Shown: positions 23,880 through 35,747 of the stretch, piece by piece
Layout of the letters: each line of letters starts with the position of its first letter
Position numbering within the stretch: position 1 is the stretch's first letter
DNA from: Arthrobacter wenxiniae
GTDB taxonomy: Bacteria; Actinomycetota; Actinomycetes; Actinomycetales; Micrococcaceae
NCBI RefSeq assembly: GCF_013376105.1
Contig: NZ_JAAMFM010000018.1
Coordinates: 1-64,000 of the forward strand
DNA: 64,000 nt
Direction: 5' to 3'
Program-made: the position numbers and the translations under genes
Notes under the pieces: generated by a model
Database searches by the model: none
What the model saw: only the letters and a program-made list of their open reading frames with translations
Told to the model about the DNA's origin: nothing

Positions 23880-24578
23880 ATGAAGCTGCAGCATCGTGGT
23901 AAACCTGATCCCGCGATCGGCGCACTGGGAGCTAGCAGAACACGCGTCCTGGAGGTGCTCCAGGACGCGGGCACGCAGCTGAATGTGAACGACATTGCCG
24001 CCAGGGTGGGCCTGCACACCAACACGGTCCGCTTCCACCTCGACGCCTTGGTCGCCGCCGGGCTCGTTGCCAGTAAGGCCGAGGAGCGCGAGCTGCCTGG
24101 ACGTCCGCGGACTCTTTATGCGGCCAACGCTAACAGCGACAACGCCGGGAGCCGGAGCTACTTGCTCCTGGCGGAGATCCTGGCCAGCTCGATGTCGACT
24201 CAGACACCAGAGCCCCGCGAGGCCGCCGTCAAGGCCGGTCAGGAATGGGGCCGGTACCTCGGAGAAAGCCCCCCGCCGTTCAAACGAGTGGATGCCGAGG
24301 AGGCGACCGAGCGCCTTGTCAGTGCGATGGATACTCTCGGGTTCTCCCCAGAAAAAGTCACCCGCGGTCGTCAGCGCCAGGTGTTGCTGCACCACTGCCC
24401 GTTCCGCGAGGTCGCTAAGGAATATCCGGAGGTGACGTGCTCGATCCATCTAGGGCTCATGAAAGGCCTCCTTGCCGAGCTTGACGCACCGCTGGAAGTG
24501 GAGCGGCTCGACCCCTTCGTCGAGCCGACGCTGTGTGTGGCCAGCCTCGCCAGCCTCGCCCCCGGCACCGGCGACTGA
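23880..24578 (+). CDS. HTH regulator with C-terminal Cys triad (Fe-S-type sensor candidate)
   Basis: 232 aa with GAGGAGGC upstream. N-terminal winged helix 'NVNDIAARVGLHTNTVRFHL' (about 38-57). C-terminal region 'LHHCPFREVAKEYPEVTCSI' followed by 'PFVEPTLCVAS' gives three conserved cysteines, as in the SufR-like DeoR/ArsR-type Fe-S regulators. As last gene of the nirK cluster it probably senses nitric oxide, oxygen or Fe-S status. A decayed paralogue lies at 18292-18963 beside the DUF2249 genes, which supports a shared regulon. Ligand type is inference. Confidence 0.82.
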   Translation: MKLQHRGKPDPAIGALGASRTRVLEVLQDAGTQLNVNDIAARVGLHTNTVRFHLDALVAAGLVASKAEERELPGRPRTLYAANANSDNAGSRSYLLLAEILASSMSTQTPEPREAAVKAGQEWGRYLGESPPPFKRVDAEEATERLVSAMDTLGFSPEKVTRGRQRQVLLHHCPFREVAKEYPEVTCSIHLGLMKGLLAELDAPLEVERLDPFVEPTLCVASLASLAPGTGD

Positions 24579-24729
24579 GCTACAAGGAAACGGTTAGCGG
24601 CGTCGGGGCCATATATCTGACCGGACTGGTTTTGTTGACGCCATGGGCGGGCTGACAGCGGGCATTCCATGCTTGGTGGGCGTCCGCGTGGTTAGGACGG
24701 TGTCTGGCTAGCTGTATTGCCCGGGGACA

Positions 24730-25145
24730 TTAGGTACATGCGGCGTGGCTGAGTGGCAAAAAGAAGACCTCTGGGTGAGGTGGAACTTTTCCAGAGATCC
24801 ATTCACCCAACCCGGAGGTCCTCTTCATGTCCCATGTTGATGCTGTTTTGGCTCCGAAGGGGCGGCTGAAGCTGAACCGGTGCGTTGTGGAAGACGGCTG
24901 GCCCGTGCGTCGGGCTGCCGGGCGCGTCAGGTCTCGGCCGCGACCGCGTCCCGGCGGGCGGGCCGCTACCGGGAACTGGGCGATGCGGGCATGAGGGATC
25001 GTTCGTCCCGGCCAAGCCATTCCCCGCATCTGACTCCGGAACGCATGGATCATCAGGGTACGGGTGAAGCGTCGTTGGGGACCGGCCCGGATCGCCTGGC
25101 CCGGATTTTGCCTGATGCTCGGGTTGCCGGCCCGGCGGGGATTTG
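24730..25145 (+). pseudogene. Truncated IS481-family transposase
   Basis: From an ATG at 24827: 'MSHVDAVLAPKGRLKLNRC', then in shifted frames 'QVSAATASRRAGRYRELGDA', 'RDRSSRPSHSPHLTPER' and 'VRVKRRWGPARIAW'. This is the N-terminal HTH half of IS481 transposases. The catalytic DDE half is missing and integrase sequence follows directly. Confidence 0.7.
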
Positions 25146-25299
25146 ATTCTCTGTCGGGCCAGTATTCCTGTGCTGCACGTGCGGCTGGGGCCTCTTGCCG
25201 CTGGGTGGGCGTCAGTTTCCACTGGTGCCCAGGAGTTCGTGCTGATGGTTGGAGGGCGGGTCCTGGGTTTTCAGGACCGCGGCGGGACCCGTTGTCGGC

Positions 25300-25721
25300 G
25301 CTGTGCGAGCTCGGAAATGGCGGCCAGGAAGACCATGGCTGGATTGAGGACGGTAAAGCTGCCACCCTTCGCGGCTGCCACCCTGAAGAAGAAAATTTGC
25401 GAAGAGCGTCCGGAACCCGACGACATGCTGTTCCCATCTTCAACCGGCACCGTTCGAAGCCCCCACAATTTCAGGCGGCAATGGCGGGACGCCCGTGCCG
25501 GTTCCGCCTGCGAGTGGGTCACGCCGCATGTGTTCAGAAAATCCGTCGCCACGCCGATCGACCAGAAATACAGTTCGAAACGGCCGTCCCCCCAGCTGGG
25601 ACACACGGGCACCGCCATCATGGAAAAGCACTATATTGCCAAGGCGTCGGAGACGCCCCACCTCACGGATGCACTTCAAAAGCTTGGCCAGCAGGAACCG
25701 CCGGAGGAACCCGGCAGCTAG
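25300..25721 (+). pseudogene. Tyrosine-recombinase (integrase) C-terminal fragment
   Basis: The reading frame ends with 'GTVRSPHNFRRQWRDARAG', 'WVTPHVFRKSVAT', 'QLGHTGTAIMEKHYIAK' and 'LTDALQKLGQ'. These are the HxxR, LGH and Tyr motifs of phage-type integrases. The N-terminal half is absent, replaced by IS481 sequence. It may date from the mobile element that left other scars in the window. Confidence 0.72.
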
Positions 25722-26727
25722 GCTGTCGGAAAGTTCCGTCCGTAAGAGGCACCTGCCCCACAGATCGTCCTGCGAAGGCCTCCTCGAGTCTCCTAACCAT
25801 CCCTCCGCATAATCTGTCACCGGAGAGGACAACCGTGTAGCTGAGATACAGGTCCAGATCCTGATGGAGTGCGTCTGCCGGACGCTTGATCAGATCATGT
25901 AGGTCGGTGGCGTCTCTTTTCCAGCCAGTTGCCGCCTCGCGGAGGAGACAGGGGCGGGAACTGTCAGGGGATGCTGTCGGGCCGCCTGCTCTCGGAGGAA
26001 CACGTAGTAGTGGATGAGCTTACCCGTCGCATCGCCTGCAGGCTCCTGGATCGACTCTCCTTGGAGATGAGTGATGAGTTCCGTCGCCGCGTCTCCTGGG
26101 GGCCGCCAGATCGATCCAGTAGGGAACGCATAGGCGGGGGACGCTGCGCTTGATGGCGACCACGAGCCTGAGTCGTACTTCACGGACCCTCCGATGACGA
26201 TGCGCTCGAAATCGTTCCTAGTGCCGTCGAGGGCCTCTTGGCCTCTCGGGTAGATCGGGAGTCCTAGGCTATTGTTCCGCATTTCTTTGGGCGAGAGGCA
26301 GTGCCAGTGTAAGTGGAAGACTGTAGCTTCGGCATGGGGGGCGGCCCAGCAAAGTCTCCCTCTGCCCACGGCCGAGGTATGCGGGTCGCTCCAGCAAAAG
26401 CGGGACTCCGCCGACTTCAGGAAGAGTGCCGGCCAGTTGGGCGGGCGCCTGGACCTGCAGGGGACCAAGTCCTTCCGCACTGGCCGGCCGCCCGCGCCAG
26501 CCCCAGAAGTTCGGAGTACCGCGCCAGCGTGGGAATGTAGACCCGGCTGGAGGAGGCGGCAACCACGGCCCCGCTGGACCGTGACGGCGATGGGGGCTTC
26601 CGCCAGCCCCGGGGGCGAGGACAGGACGTCCGCGGTCGTCCTGGCCATCGTGTGAAAGGCAAAATACACGCCCGTGATGAAGGCGACGAATCCGTGACGG
26701 CGTGCCCGGTGCAGGGGCACGGCCAGG
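25722..26727. other. Degenerate stretch, nothing recognised
   Basis: Overlapping open frames on both strands look like shadows and none matches a known protein with confidence. It lies between an integrase fragment and an amidohydrolase tail and is probably decayed DNA. Confidence 0.45.
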
Positions 26728-26870
26728 CTAAGCGCCATGGACCCATCTCCGGCCCACCATGGTGGCCTTCACCACGGCGGCGGAGATGTTGCCGGGTGCT
26801 GTCTGGGCGGCAATGGGGTCCCGGTCGAGCAGAATGAGGTCTGCGACCATGCCTGCCTCGAGGGTGCCCC
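26728..26870 (-). pseudogene. Amidohydrolase C-terminal fragment
   Basis: About 46 codons read 'GTLEAGMVADLILLDRDPIA' and 'AVVKATMVGRRWVHGA' to a stop, the usual end of amidohydrolase-family proteins. The rest of the gene is missing; the IS481 element begins 55 bp upstream of the fragment in gene sense. Confidence 0.6.
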
Positions 26871-26924
26871 CTGCCCGCCCATGCCAACCAAGTCCGCGCT
26901 AATGGCGGGGGCCACGTGAAGGCC

Positions 26925-27926
26925 TCTAGGTGCACTCGGCCGGGACGTTGGTTACATGGTGAAGGGGGTGAAGACCTCTTAGCTTGGTGGTTGCCACACA
27001 CACCGAACGACCAGGAGGTCTTCATGGTCCACCGTAATGCCCGTCCGACTCCTGCTGGTAGGACCATCCTTGTTCAGAGTGTTCTTCAGGGCCGGCCCGT
27101 GGACCATGTGGCGAAGGAAATGGGGGTCTCCCATACCTGCGCGCACCGGTGGTTCCGGCGCTATTTCGAGCACGGCTGGGCCGGAATGGAGGACAGATCC
27201 TACCGTCCGGGTTCGTGCCCGCACGCCACGGCCGAGGCGAAGATCCAGGAGGTCCTCGCGGCGCGGGTGAAGCACCGCGAAGGCCCGGTCAGCGGCGAAC
27301 GCATCCGCGCCCGCCGGGCCACCGACCACCGCTACGAACGCGACACCGCCGGGGCACTGCTGCCCATTGATGTGAAGAAACCCGGGCTGCATCCCCGACG
27401 GTGGCGGCTGGCGGGTCCATGGCCGGCCCGAGGCCGTCAGAGGCCGCGGCATCGGCTACGACTACGTCCACGTCGCCGTGGACGATCATTCCCGCCTGGC
27501 CTACGTGGAGGTCCTGCCCGATGAGAAAGACCCGAGCTGCGCCCGGTTCCTGAGCAACGCCGCGGCGTTCATTGCCGCCAGCGGGGCACCTGTGCAAGCC
27601 AGCGGGGCACCCGTGCAAGAGGTCATGGCCGACAACGCCCTGGCCTGCATCCGCTCCGCGGCCCCCGCCACGGCCCTCGCGGATCCCGGCGCCAAACACC
27701 GGCGCACGAAGCCGCGCAGCCCCCGGCAAAACGGCAAGGCCGAACGATTCAACCGCACCCTCCAGGAAGGCCGGGCCCACAAGAACGCCTACGACTCCAG
27801 CGACCACCGCACACAAGCCCGCACAGGATGGCCAGGCTTCGACAACCACCGCCGCAACCACAGCGCCCTCGCCGGACCACCACCCATCAGCAGATGCAAC
27901 CAACCTCCCGGCCGAGTACACCTAGA
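26925..27926 (+). mobile_element. IS481-family insertion sequence, complete ends
   Basis: Terminal inverted repeats of 29 bp (26925-26953 and 27898-27926) match with two mismatches. The element is about 1.0 kb, normal for IS481, and holds one frameshifted transposase gene. No clear target duplication is seen. Its right end lies at the 3' end of the GntR gene and supplies that gene's TAG stop. Confidence 0.8.
27024..27925 (+). pseudogene. IS481 transposase, frameshifted
   Basis: The N-terminal part 'LVQSVLQGRPVDHVAKEMG' and 'EDRSYRPGSCPHATAEAKI' is in one frame. The DDE part continues in another, with 'VHVAVDDHSRLAYVEVLPDE', 'VMADNALAC' and 'PRQNGKAERFNRTLQEG'. A 21-bp tandem duplication (27577-27618) adds ASGAPVQ in frame near the active site. 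The shift falls around 27400-27480. Probably inactive. Confidence 0.75.
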
Positions 27927-28602
27927 CGGCGAAAAGAGCTTCGCGCACAGCGTGCTCGAAACCACTGATGTGGCTCCGAGCGAGCTCCGCGGCCCGGGCC
28001 TCATCTCCGTCGATAACCGCACGGAGCAGCCCCACATGCTCATGCACATGACGGGAGAGGTCGGGAAGGCGATCCAGGACCATGCACCAGATTCGTGTCG
28101 CGAGATTGTCGTAGCGAATCAAGATATCTTCGAGGTGGGGATTGGCGGCGGCCGCGTAAATGCCTTGGTGCACACGGGCATCGAGGCGCAGGGTTTCAAC
28201 GACGGAGGCCGCATTTGTGTCGAAAGACTCGACGGCCTTCATGACGGCCCGCAATTGCTCTCTCATCGACTCCGTCGCCACGCGAGCAGCGCGGGAGGCG
28301 GCAAGAGGCTCAAGCTGGGCGCGGATCTCGGAAATAAACGCAAGATCAGTGATCTCCACCCGCGACGCGAAAGTGCCCCTCCGCGGATACGCAACTACCA
28401 GGCGATCCAGCTCCAGCCGCTTAAGGGCTTCTCGCACCGGAGTCCGGCCGACGCCAAGGTCCTTGGCGAGGTCATCGTCATCAAGCAGGTCCCCGGGCTT
28501 GATGTCAAGCATCAGCAGCCGGTCCCGGATGCGCTCGTACGCCACGTCGGCCAAGGACTTCTTGACCATGTCTTCCGCGCTTGCCAAAGCTTCAACTGCC
28601 AT
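27922..28602 (-). CDS. GntR-family regulator (FCD) of the dimethylglycine operon
   Basis: 226 aa. Winged helix about 15-80 ('DLAKDLGVGRTPVREALKRL', 'YPRRGTFAS') and an FCD domain about 88-215 ('DARVHQGIYAAAANPHLEDI'). It is divergent from purU-dmg-fchA-folD and likely their regulator. The stop codon TAG lies within the terminal repeat of the IS481 element, so the original last residues may have changed, though the length is normal for the family. Confidence 0.9.
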   Translation of the reverse strand: MAVEALASAEDMVKKSLADVAYERIRDRLLMLDIKPGDLLDDDDLAKDLGVGRTPVREALKRLELDRLVVAYPRRGTFASRVEITDLAFISEIRAQLEPLAASRAARVATESMREQLRAVMKAVESFDTNAASVVETLRLDARVHQGIYAAAANPHLEDILIRYDNLATRIWCMVLDRLPDLSRHVHEHVGLLRAVIDGDEARAAELARSHISGFEHAVREALFAV

Positions 28603-28676
28603 AACCCGGACCTCTTTCCATTCAAGTCAAACAGGCTATTGACCTCGCCCACTGACCAATATACGCTGACTCAAAC

Positions 28677-28712
28677 CTAATATATCAGTTCCTGATCTGA
28701 GAATATATCTCA
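28677..28712. promoter_or_regulatory. Candidate GntR operators upstream of purU
   Basis: CTAATATATCAG (28677-28688) and TGAGAATATATCTCA (28698-28712) are near-palindromes with AT-rich centres. They lie 25-60 bp before the purU start, in the divergent promoter region shared with the GntR gene. Confidence 0.45.
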
Positions 28713-28736
28713 CGAGAAGATACCTAAGGAGGAGAC

Positions 28737-29651
28737 ATGACCCTAGTGGCAACAGACTCATCAACCAGCACGCTGACTCAGCCCGACCCCCGCGTGGAAG
28801 ACCAGGTCCAGAAGTTCGTACTCACACTGTCGTGCGTCGAACGTGCCGGTATTGTCCAGGCGGTCACCACTTTTCTCTTCGAACGCGGCTTCAACATCGA
28901 CGAGCACCAGCAGTTCGACGACGGGCTCCGCGAGACGCTGCACCTGCGCACGGCATTCTCGGGTTCACCCGAATACACGCCGGAGAGGCTCCAAGAGGAG
29001 TTCAGCGCCATAGCGGACCGCTTCGAGATGAAGTTCAGCTTCCATGACCAGACCAAGCAGCGCATTCTGGTGATGGTGTCCAAGTTCGGCCACTGCCTGA
29101 ACGACCTGCTCTTCCGCTGGCGGGGCGGAAGCCTCGGGGGCGACATCGCCCTTGTGGTTTCCAACCATGAAACCCACCGGGCCATGGCCGAGGCCGCCGG
29201 CCTGCCCTTAATCTACCTCCCGGTGACCCCCGAGACAAAGCTGGATGCCGAACAGCGCCTGCTGGAACTGGTGGACGAGCACAACATCGACCTCGTCGTG
29301 CTGGCCCGGTACATGCAGGTGCTCTCCGACGATCTCTGCCGTTCCCTTGAAGGGCGGGCCATCAACATCCACCATTCCTTCCTCCCTGGGTTCAAGGGAG
29401 CTCGCCCGTACCACCAGGCGTACGACCGTGGCGTCAAACTGGTAGGTGCTACTGCCCACTACGTGACAGCTGAACTCGATGAAGGTCCGATCATCGAACA
29501 GGAAGTCATCAGGGTCGACCACAGCTACGGACCGACCGCCTTATCAACCGTCGGCCAGGACGCAGAAGCGCTGGCACTCTCCCGCGCCGTGCGGTGGCAT
29601 TGCGAACACCGTGTATTGCTGGACCGAACCAGCACTGTCGTGTTCCGGTAA
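28737..29651 (+). CDS. purU: Formyltetrahydrofolate deformylase (first copy)
   Basis: 304 aa with AAGGAGGAG upstream. An N-terminal ACT domain (about 25-105, 'VLTLSCVERAGIVQAVT') and a C-terminal formyltransferase-fold domain with 'VLARYMQVLSDDL', 'INIHHSFLPGFKGARPYHQA' and 'LDEGPIIEQEVIRVDH' are present with the catalytic Asn/His/Asp positions. It hydrolyses 10-formyl-THF to formate and THF, freeing folate loaded with methyl carbon by the adjacent dimethylglycine oxidase. First gene of the purU-dmg-fchA-folD operon. Confidence 0.95.
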   Translation: MTLVATDSSTSTLTQPDPRVEDQVQKFVLTLSCVERAGIVQAVTTFLFERGFNIDEHQQFDDGLRETLHLRTAFSGSPEYTPERLQEEFSAIADRFEMKFSFHDQTKQRILVMVSKFGHCLNDLLFRWRGGSLGGDIALVVSNHETHRAMAEAAGLPLIYLPVTPETKLDAEQRLLELVDEHNIDLVVLARYMQVLSDDLCRSLEGRAINIHHSFLPGFKGARPYHQAYDRGVKLVGATAHYVTAELDEGPIIEQEVIRVDHSYGPTALSTVGQDAEALALSRAVRWHCEHRVLLDRTSTVVFR

Positions 29652-32198
<2,547 letters not shown>

Positions 32199-32224
32199 CC
32201 ACGCGACGGACCATTAAAGGACGC

Positions 32225-32264
32225 GCGGCCCGGACTCATGCCGTAGAACCAGAGTCCGGGCCGC
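32225..32264 (+). terminator. Strong hairpin between dmg and fchA
   Basis: A perfect 13-bp stem (GCGGCCCGGACTC and its complement) with a 14-nt loop, 27 bp after the dmg stop. No long T run follows. It probably lowers read-through or stabilises the dmg mRNA. Confidence 0.6.
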
Positions 32265-32326
32265 CGTTCTTCCATGGCCCGTCCCATACACCGCCCAGTC
32301 GACTCGAGCGAAGCCCAGGAAGACAC

Positions 32327-32953
32327 ATGATCAATTCAGAAACAATCACCGAATACCTCGCCAGCCTTGCCTCACGCGAGCCGACCCCAGGCGGCGGCGC
32401 AGCCGCGGCCCTCCACGCCGCGCAGGGTGCAGCGCTCGTCGCCATGGTTGCCAGATACACCACAGGTGCGAAATACGAGCAGCACGCCGAACTCGTTCAA
32501 AGGACCATCAACGCCGCCGACGGACTCGTAGTCGAGGCCCTGCGCCTGGCCGACGCTGACCAACATGCGTTCCAAGGCGTCATCGATTCCTACAAACTTC
32601 CGTCCGGAAGGGAAGACCTCAGGGCCGTGAGAACAGCATCCATCCAGGAAGCCCTCATCCTGGCCGCGCAACCCCCCACACAGCTCGTCAAGCTCGCCGG
32701 CGCCATCGTGGATCTTGCCACGGAACTCTTCGAGGTCGCGAACGCCAACGTCATCAGCGACATCGCCGCTGCCGCCGACGCAGCCCGCGCAGCCGCCACC
32801 ACGGCGCGGGTGAACATCGACATTAACGTTGTCGCCATCAAAGACACAGCAGCCCGTTCACGGTTGGCTGACCAAACCGACGGCCTGGAGGAAAAGGTTA
32901 TCCTGGCAGCGGACTCCCTCGTACGGCGTGTGCGCGAAAGGATTCTCGGTTGA
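32327..32953 (+). CDS. fchA: Methenyltetrahydrofolate cyclohydrolase (FchA, cyclodeaminase family)
   Basis: 208 aa with AGGAAG upstream. The family motif 'REPTPGGGAAAALHAAQGAA' is at about 17-36, and the rest is the four-helix cyclodeaminase fold ending 'VRRVRERILG'. It converts 5,10-methenyl-THF to 10-formyl-THF. Its stop overlaps the TTG start of folD (TTGA). It supplies the activity that the neighbouring FolD appears to have lost. Confidence 0.9.
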   Translation: MINSETITEYLASLASREPTPGGGAAAALHAAQGAALVAMVARYTTGAKYEQHAELVQRTINAADGLVVEALRLADADQHAFQGVIDSYKLPSGREDLRAVRTASIQEALILAAQPPTQLVKLAGAIVDLATELFEVANANVISDIAAAADAARAAATTARVNIDINVVAIKDTAARSRLADQTDGLEEKVILAADSLVRRVRERILG

Positions 32954-33825
32954 GCACCTTACTCCTCTCCGGAAAGACACTGGCAAAGACCATTCAGCAG
33001 AAAGCCCACGATGAGGCCCGCGGCCTCGAGGCCGACGGGCTGCACCCAACGCTCGCCGTGGTTGTGGCCACGGACGACGGCTCCACGCACTGGTATGTCC
33101 GGTCCATCGAACGGGCCGCAGAAAGGGCCGGGATCAGTTGCCGCATTGTGGACCTTGGCCACGATGCTACCGGGGACGACTTGGCCGTTGCACTAAAGGA
33201 CCTCAACGCCGATCCCTCAGTGAACGGCATCATCCTCCAGACGCCTCTGCCTCCCGGTGTCGAGTCAGATGAGCTGGTCGGGCACATTGCCCCGGAGAAG
33301 GACATCGATGGCGCGAACCCGTTGAGTCTCGGCCGACTGGCTGTCGGGCAGCCCTCGTTCGCACCTGCCACGGCCCGCGCCGTCATCGAGATCCTTGACC
33401 ATTTCGACATCCCACTCGCAGGCCGGAACGTCGTCGTCATTGGCCGTTCCGCCGTCGTGGGGAAGCCATTGTCCCTGCTGCTGCTGGAACGCGACGCCGC
33501 CATTACCATCTGCCACTCCAAGTCTGGTCCGCTGGAAAGATACACCAAGACCGCCGACGTCGTGGTCGTCGCAGCCGGGCGCGCCGGCCTGCTCAACGGC
33601 GGCCACGTTTCTTCCGCTGCCATAGTGGTCGACGTCGGCACCAACGTCCTTCCCGACGGCTCCCTCGTGGGGGATGTCGATGAAGCCAGCGTGCGCGGCG
33701 TTGCCGCGGCACTGACACCTGTCCCCGGCGGCGTCGGCTCCGTCACCACATCCCTGCTTCTTCTGCACACCACCCAGGCCGCGCGGCAACAGTCGCGTGC
33801 TTTGATCCCCGGAACCGCCGGATGA
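32950..33825 (+). CDS. folD: Methylenetetrahydrofolate dehydrogenase (FolD), cyclohydrolase lysine missing
   Basis: 291 aa from a TTG overlapping the fchA stop. FolD motifs are present: 'ILQTPLPPGV', 'PEKDIDGANPLSLGRL', 'VVIGRSAVVGKPLSLLL' and 'PVPGGVGSVT'. The usual YVxxK reads YVRSI here (codons around 33091-33105), so the lysine needed for the cyclohydrolase step is an Ile. The dehydrogenase half should still work. With fchA next door the two enzymes probably split the reaction: methylene- to methenyl-THF here, methenyl- to formyl-THF in FchA. Confidence 0.93.
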   Translation: MSTLLLSGKTLAKTIQQKAHDEARGLEADGLHPTLAVVVATDDGSTHWYVRSIERAAERAGISCRIVDLGHDATGDDLAVALKDLNADPSVNGIILQTPLPPGVESDELVGHIAPEKDIDGANPLSLGRLAVGQPSFAPATARAVIEILDHFDIPLAGRNVVVIGRSAVVGKPLSLLLLERDAAITICHSKSGPLERYTKTADVVVVAAGRAGLLNGGHVSSAAIVVDVGTNVLPDGSLVGDVDEASVRGVAAALTPVPGGVGSVTTSLLLLHTTQAARQQSRALIPGTAG

Positions 33826-34001
33826 CCCGCCGAGGGCGCAACTGCCACCGCGCGGAACCCGTTGTCATATCCATCGAAGGCGCCGAGGCGTCTGACGGGC
33901 GGACCCTTGTCTCCGCACTGGTGCAGCTGCCGAGGCTGCAGGAGACCGCCACACTGCCACCCAGCAACCCTGCCAGCTCCCTGTTTCGTGCCCAGATCTG
34001 A
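33823..34001 (+). CDS. Small ORF coupled to folD, unknown
   Basis: 59 codons from an ATG overlapping the folD stop (ATGA), ending in 'SNPASSLFRAQI'. No family recognised. It could be a real coupled gene or the worn 5' part of the following formate dehydrogenase locus, since it runs in the same frame and ends just before that remnant. Confidence 0.3.
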
Positions 34002-35430
34002 AGGAACAATCACAGGTCTTCCAAAGCCCCGTTGCATGACATCGACGAGTCCAGGCTGACCGTCGGCAAACCCAAGACGAAGGCCGTCGGCATTCCCGCG
34101 GTGGTGAACTCGCTGAAGATCTCTCTCCAGCAGATGGGCCCGGTGCGCAGCGTGCAGAGGCTGCTGGCCGTCAACCAGGTCGACGGCTTCGACTGCATGG
34201 GCTGCGCCTGGCCCGAACACGGCAAGCGCAACACGGCGGAGTTCCGTGAGAACGGCGCGAAGGCGGTGATCGCCGAGGAGATGAAAGGGATGGACCACCC
34301 CGACGAAGCGGTTTTCTATACGTCGGGGCGGACCTCCAACGAGGCCGCCTTCCTCTACCAGCTCCTCGTGCGGGGCCTGGGGACAAACAATCTCCCCAAC
34401 TGCTCCAACATGTGCCACGAATCCTCCGGCTCGGCCCTCGTGGAAACCATCGGGATCGGGAAGGGCTCGGTCAGCCTCCTCGACGTGGAAACCGCCTCGC
34501 TGATCTTTGTCGCCGGGCAGAATCCAGGCACGAACCACCCGCGCATGCTCAGCGCCCTGGAATAGGCGAAGAAGAACGGGGCGGGCATCGTCTCCGTCAA
34601 CCCGCGCCCCGAGGCCGGGCTCCTGCGCTTCGAGAATCCACAGACGATCTCCGGCACGCTCGTGGGCACCCAGTTGACCGACGACTTCCTCAAGGACCAC
34701 ACCGTAGGCCTCGAGGACTACCTGGGGTTCCTCCGGAAGGCCCGGTGGGATGACATCGTCGAGGCGACGGGCCTGACGTTGGAGCAGATCCACTCGACGG
34801 GTGAACGCCTGCTGGCCTCCCATGCCACCATCGTGTGCTGGGCCATGGGCCTGACCCAGCACAAGCACTCGGTGCCGACCCTGCGCGACGTCGTCAACGT
34901 GCTGCTGCTCCAGGGCAACATCGGCAAGCCCGGGGCAGGCGTCTGCCCCATCCGCGGCCGCTCCAACGTCCAGGGCGACCGGACCATGGGCATCTTTGAA
35001 AAGATGCCGGAGGAGTTCCACGACATGCTGGACCAGCAGTTCGGGTTCCTGTCCCCCCGCAAGCACGGCTACGACACCGTGGCGGCGATCCGCGCCATGC
35101 GGGACGGGAAGGTCCGCGTGTTCATCGGCATGGGCGGCACCTTCGTCGTCCCCCACCCGCCGCGCGACGCCCGCAGGTTCGAGACGCCGTCGGGCAAGGC
35201 CCACTTCACCGGCAATGAGCTGGAATTCATCAAAATCCCCCCGGGGCGGCTGGTCCTGCAGACGCTGCGCTCACACGACCAGTACAACACCACCATCCAC
35301 GGCAAGGACGACCGATACGGCGGCATCCACGGTGGCCGCCGGGTGGTCATGGTCAACGGGGCGGACATCGCCGAGCTCGGATTCAGCGACGGCGACATGG
35401 TTCACCTGGTATCCGAGTTCCAGGGGGTTG
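34002..35430 (+). pseudogene. FdhF/YdeP-type molybdopterin oxidoreductase, internally deleted
   Basis: Pieces align in order with the intact gene at 44535: 'DGFDCMGCAWPEHGKRN', 'DEAVFYTSGRTSNEAAFLYQ', 'CHESSGSALVETIGIGKGSV' and 'FIGMGGTFV', joined directly to '[16 protein letters not shown]'. A TAG at 34563 interrupts the frame. Segments are missing after the Cys motif (near 34265) and before 'VPHPPRD' (near 35150, well over 100 residues). The C-terminus is replaced by folE sequence. It cannot make a working enzyme. Confidence 0.85.
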
Positions 35431-35747
35431 AGCAGGCCGTCCGCGAATATCTGTTTGCGATCGGAGGGAACCCGGACAGGCCAGGGCTCGTGGATACGCC
35501 CGCGCGGGTAGCCCGGGCGGCTGCGGAGATACTTGGCGGGCTTCACGAGGTCCCCCTGGCAGTGCTGGATAAGACCTTTGACCTTGGGCACGGAGAAATG
35601 GTCCTCGTCAAGGACATCCCCCTCTACTCCGCCTACGAGCACCACCTGGTGCCGTTCCACGACGTAGCCCACATTGGCTACATCCCATCGGCTGACGGTC
35701 TCGTCACGGGACTGAGCAGGCTGGCCCGGCTTGTCGATGCGGGGTGA
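35431..35747 (+). pseudogene. GTP cyclohydrolase I (FolE) fragment fused to the fdh remnant
   Basis: In frame with the preceding remnant: '[20 protein letters not shown]', '[19 protein letters not shown]' and '[20 protein letters not shown]', ending at a stop after '[12 protein letters not shown]'. The zinc-site Cys usually found before 'EHH' is Ala here, and the C-terminal third is missing, so it should be inactive. Confidence 0.75.

Noticed and set aside
22686-24449. 587-codon minus-strand open frame
   Set aside because: Antisense to nirK, the membrane protein gene and the HTH regulator, all with strong motifs. No recognisable domain of its own.
32994-35204. 736-codon open frame on the minus strand
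   Set aside because: It runs antisense through folD and the fdh remnant, whose plus-strand motifs are clear. Composition is that of a GC-rich shadow.
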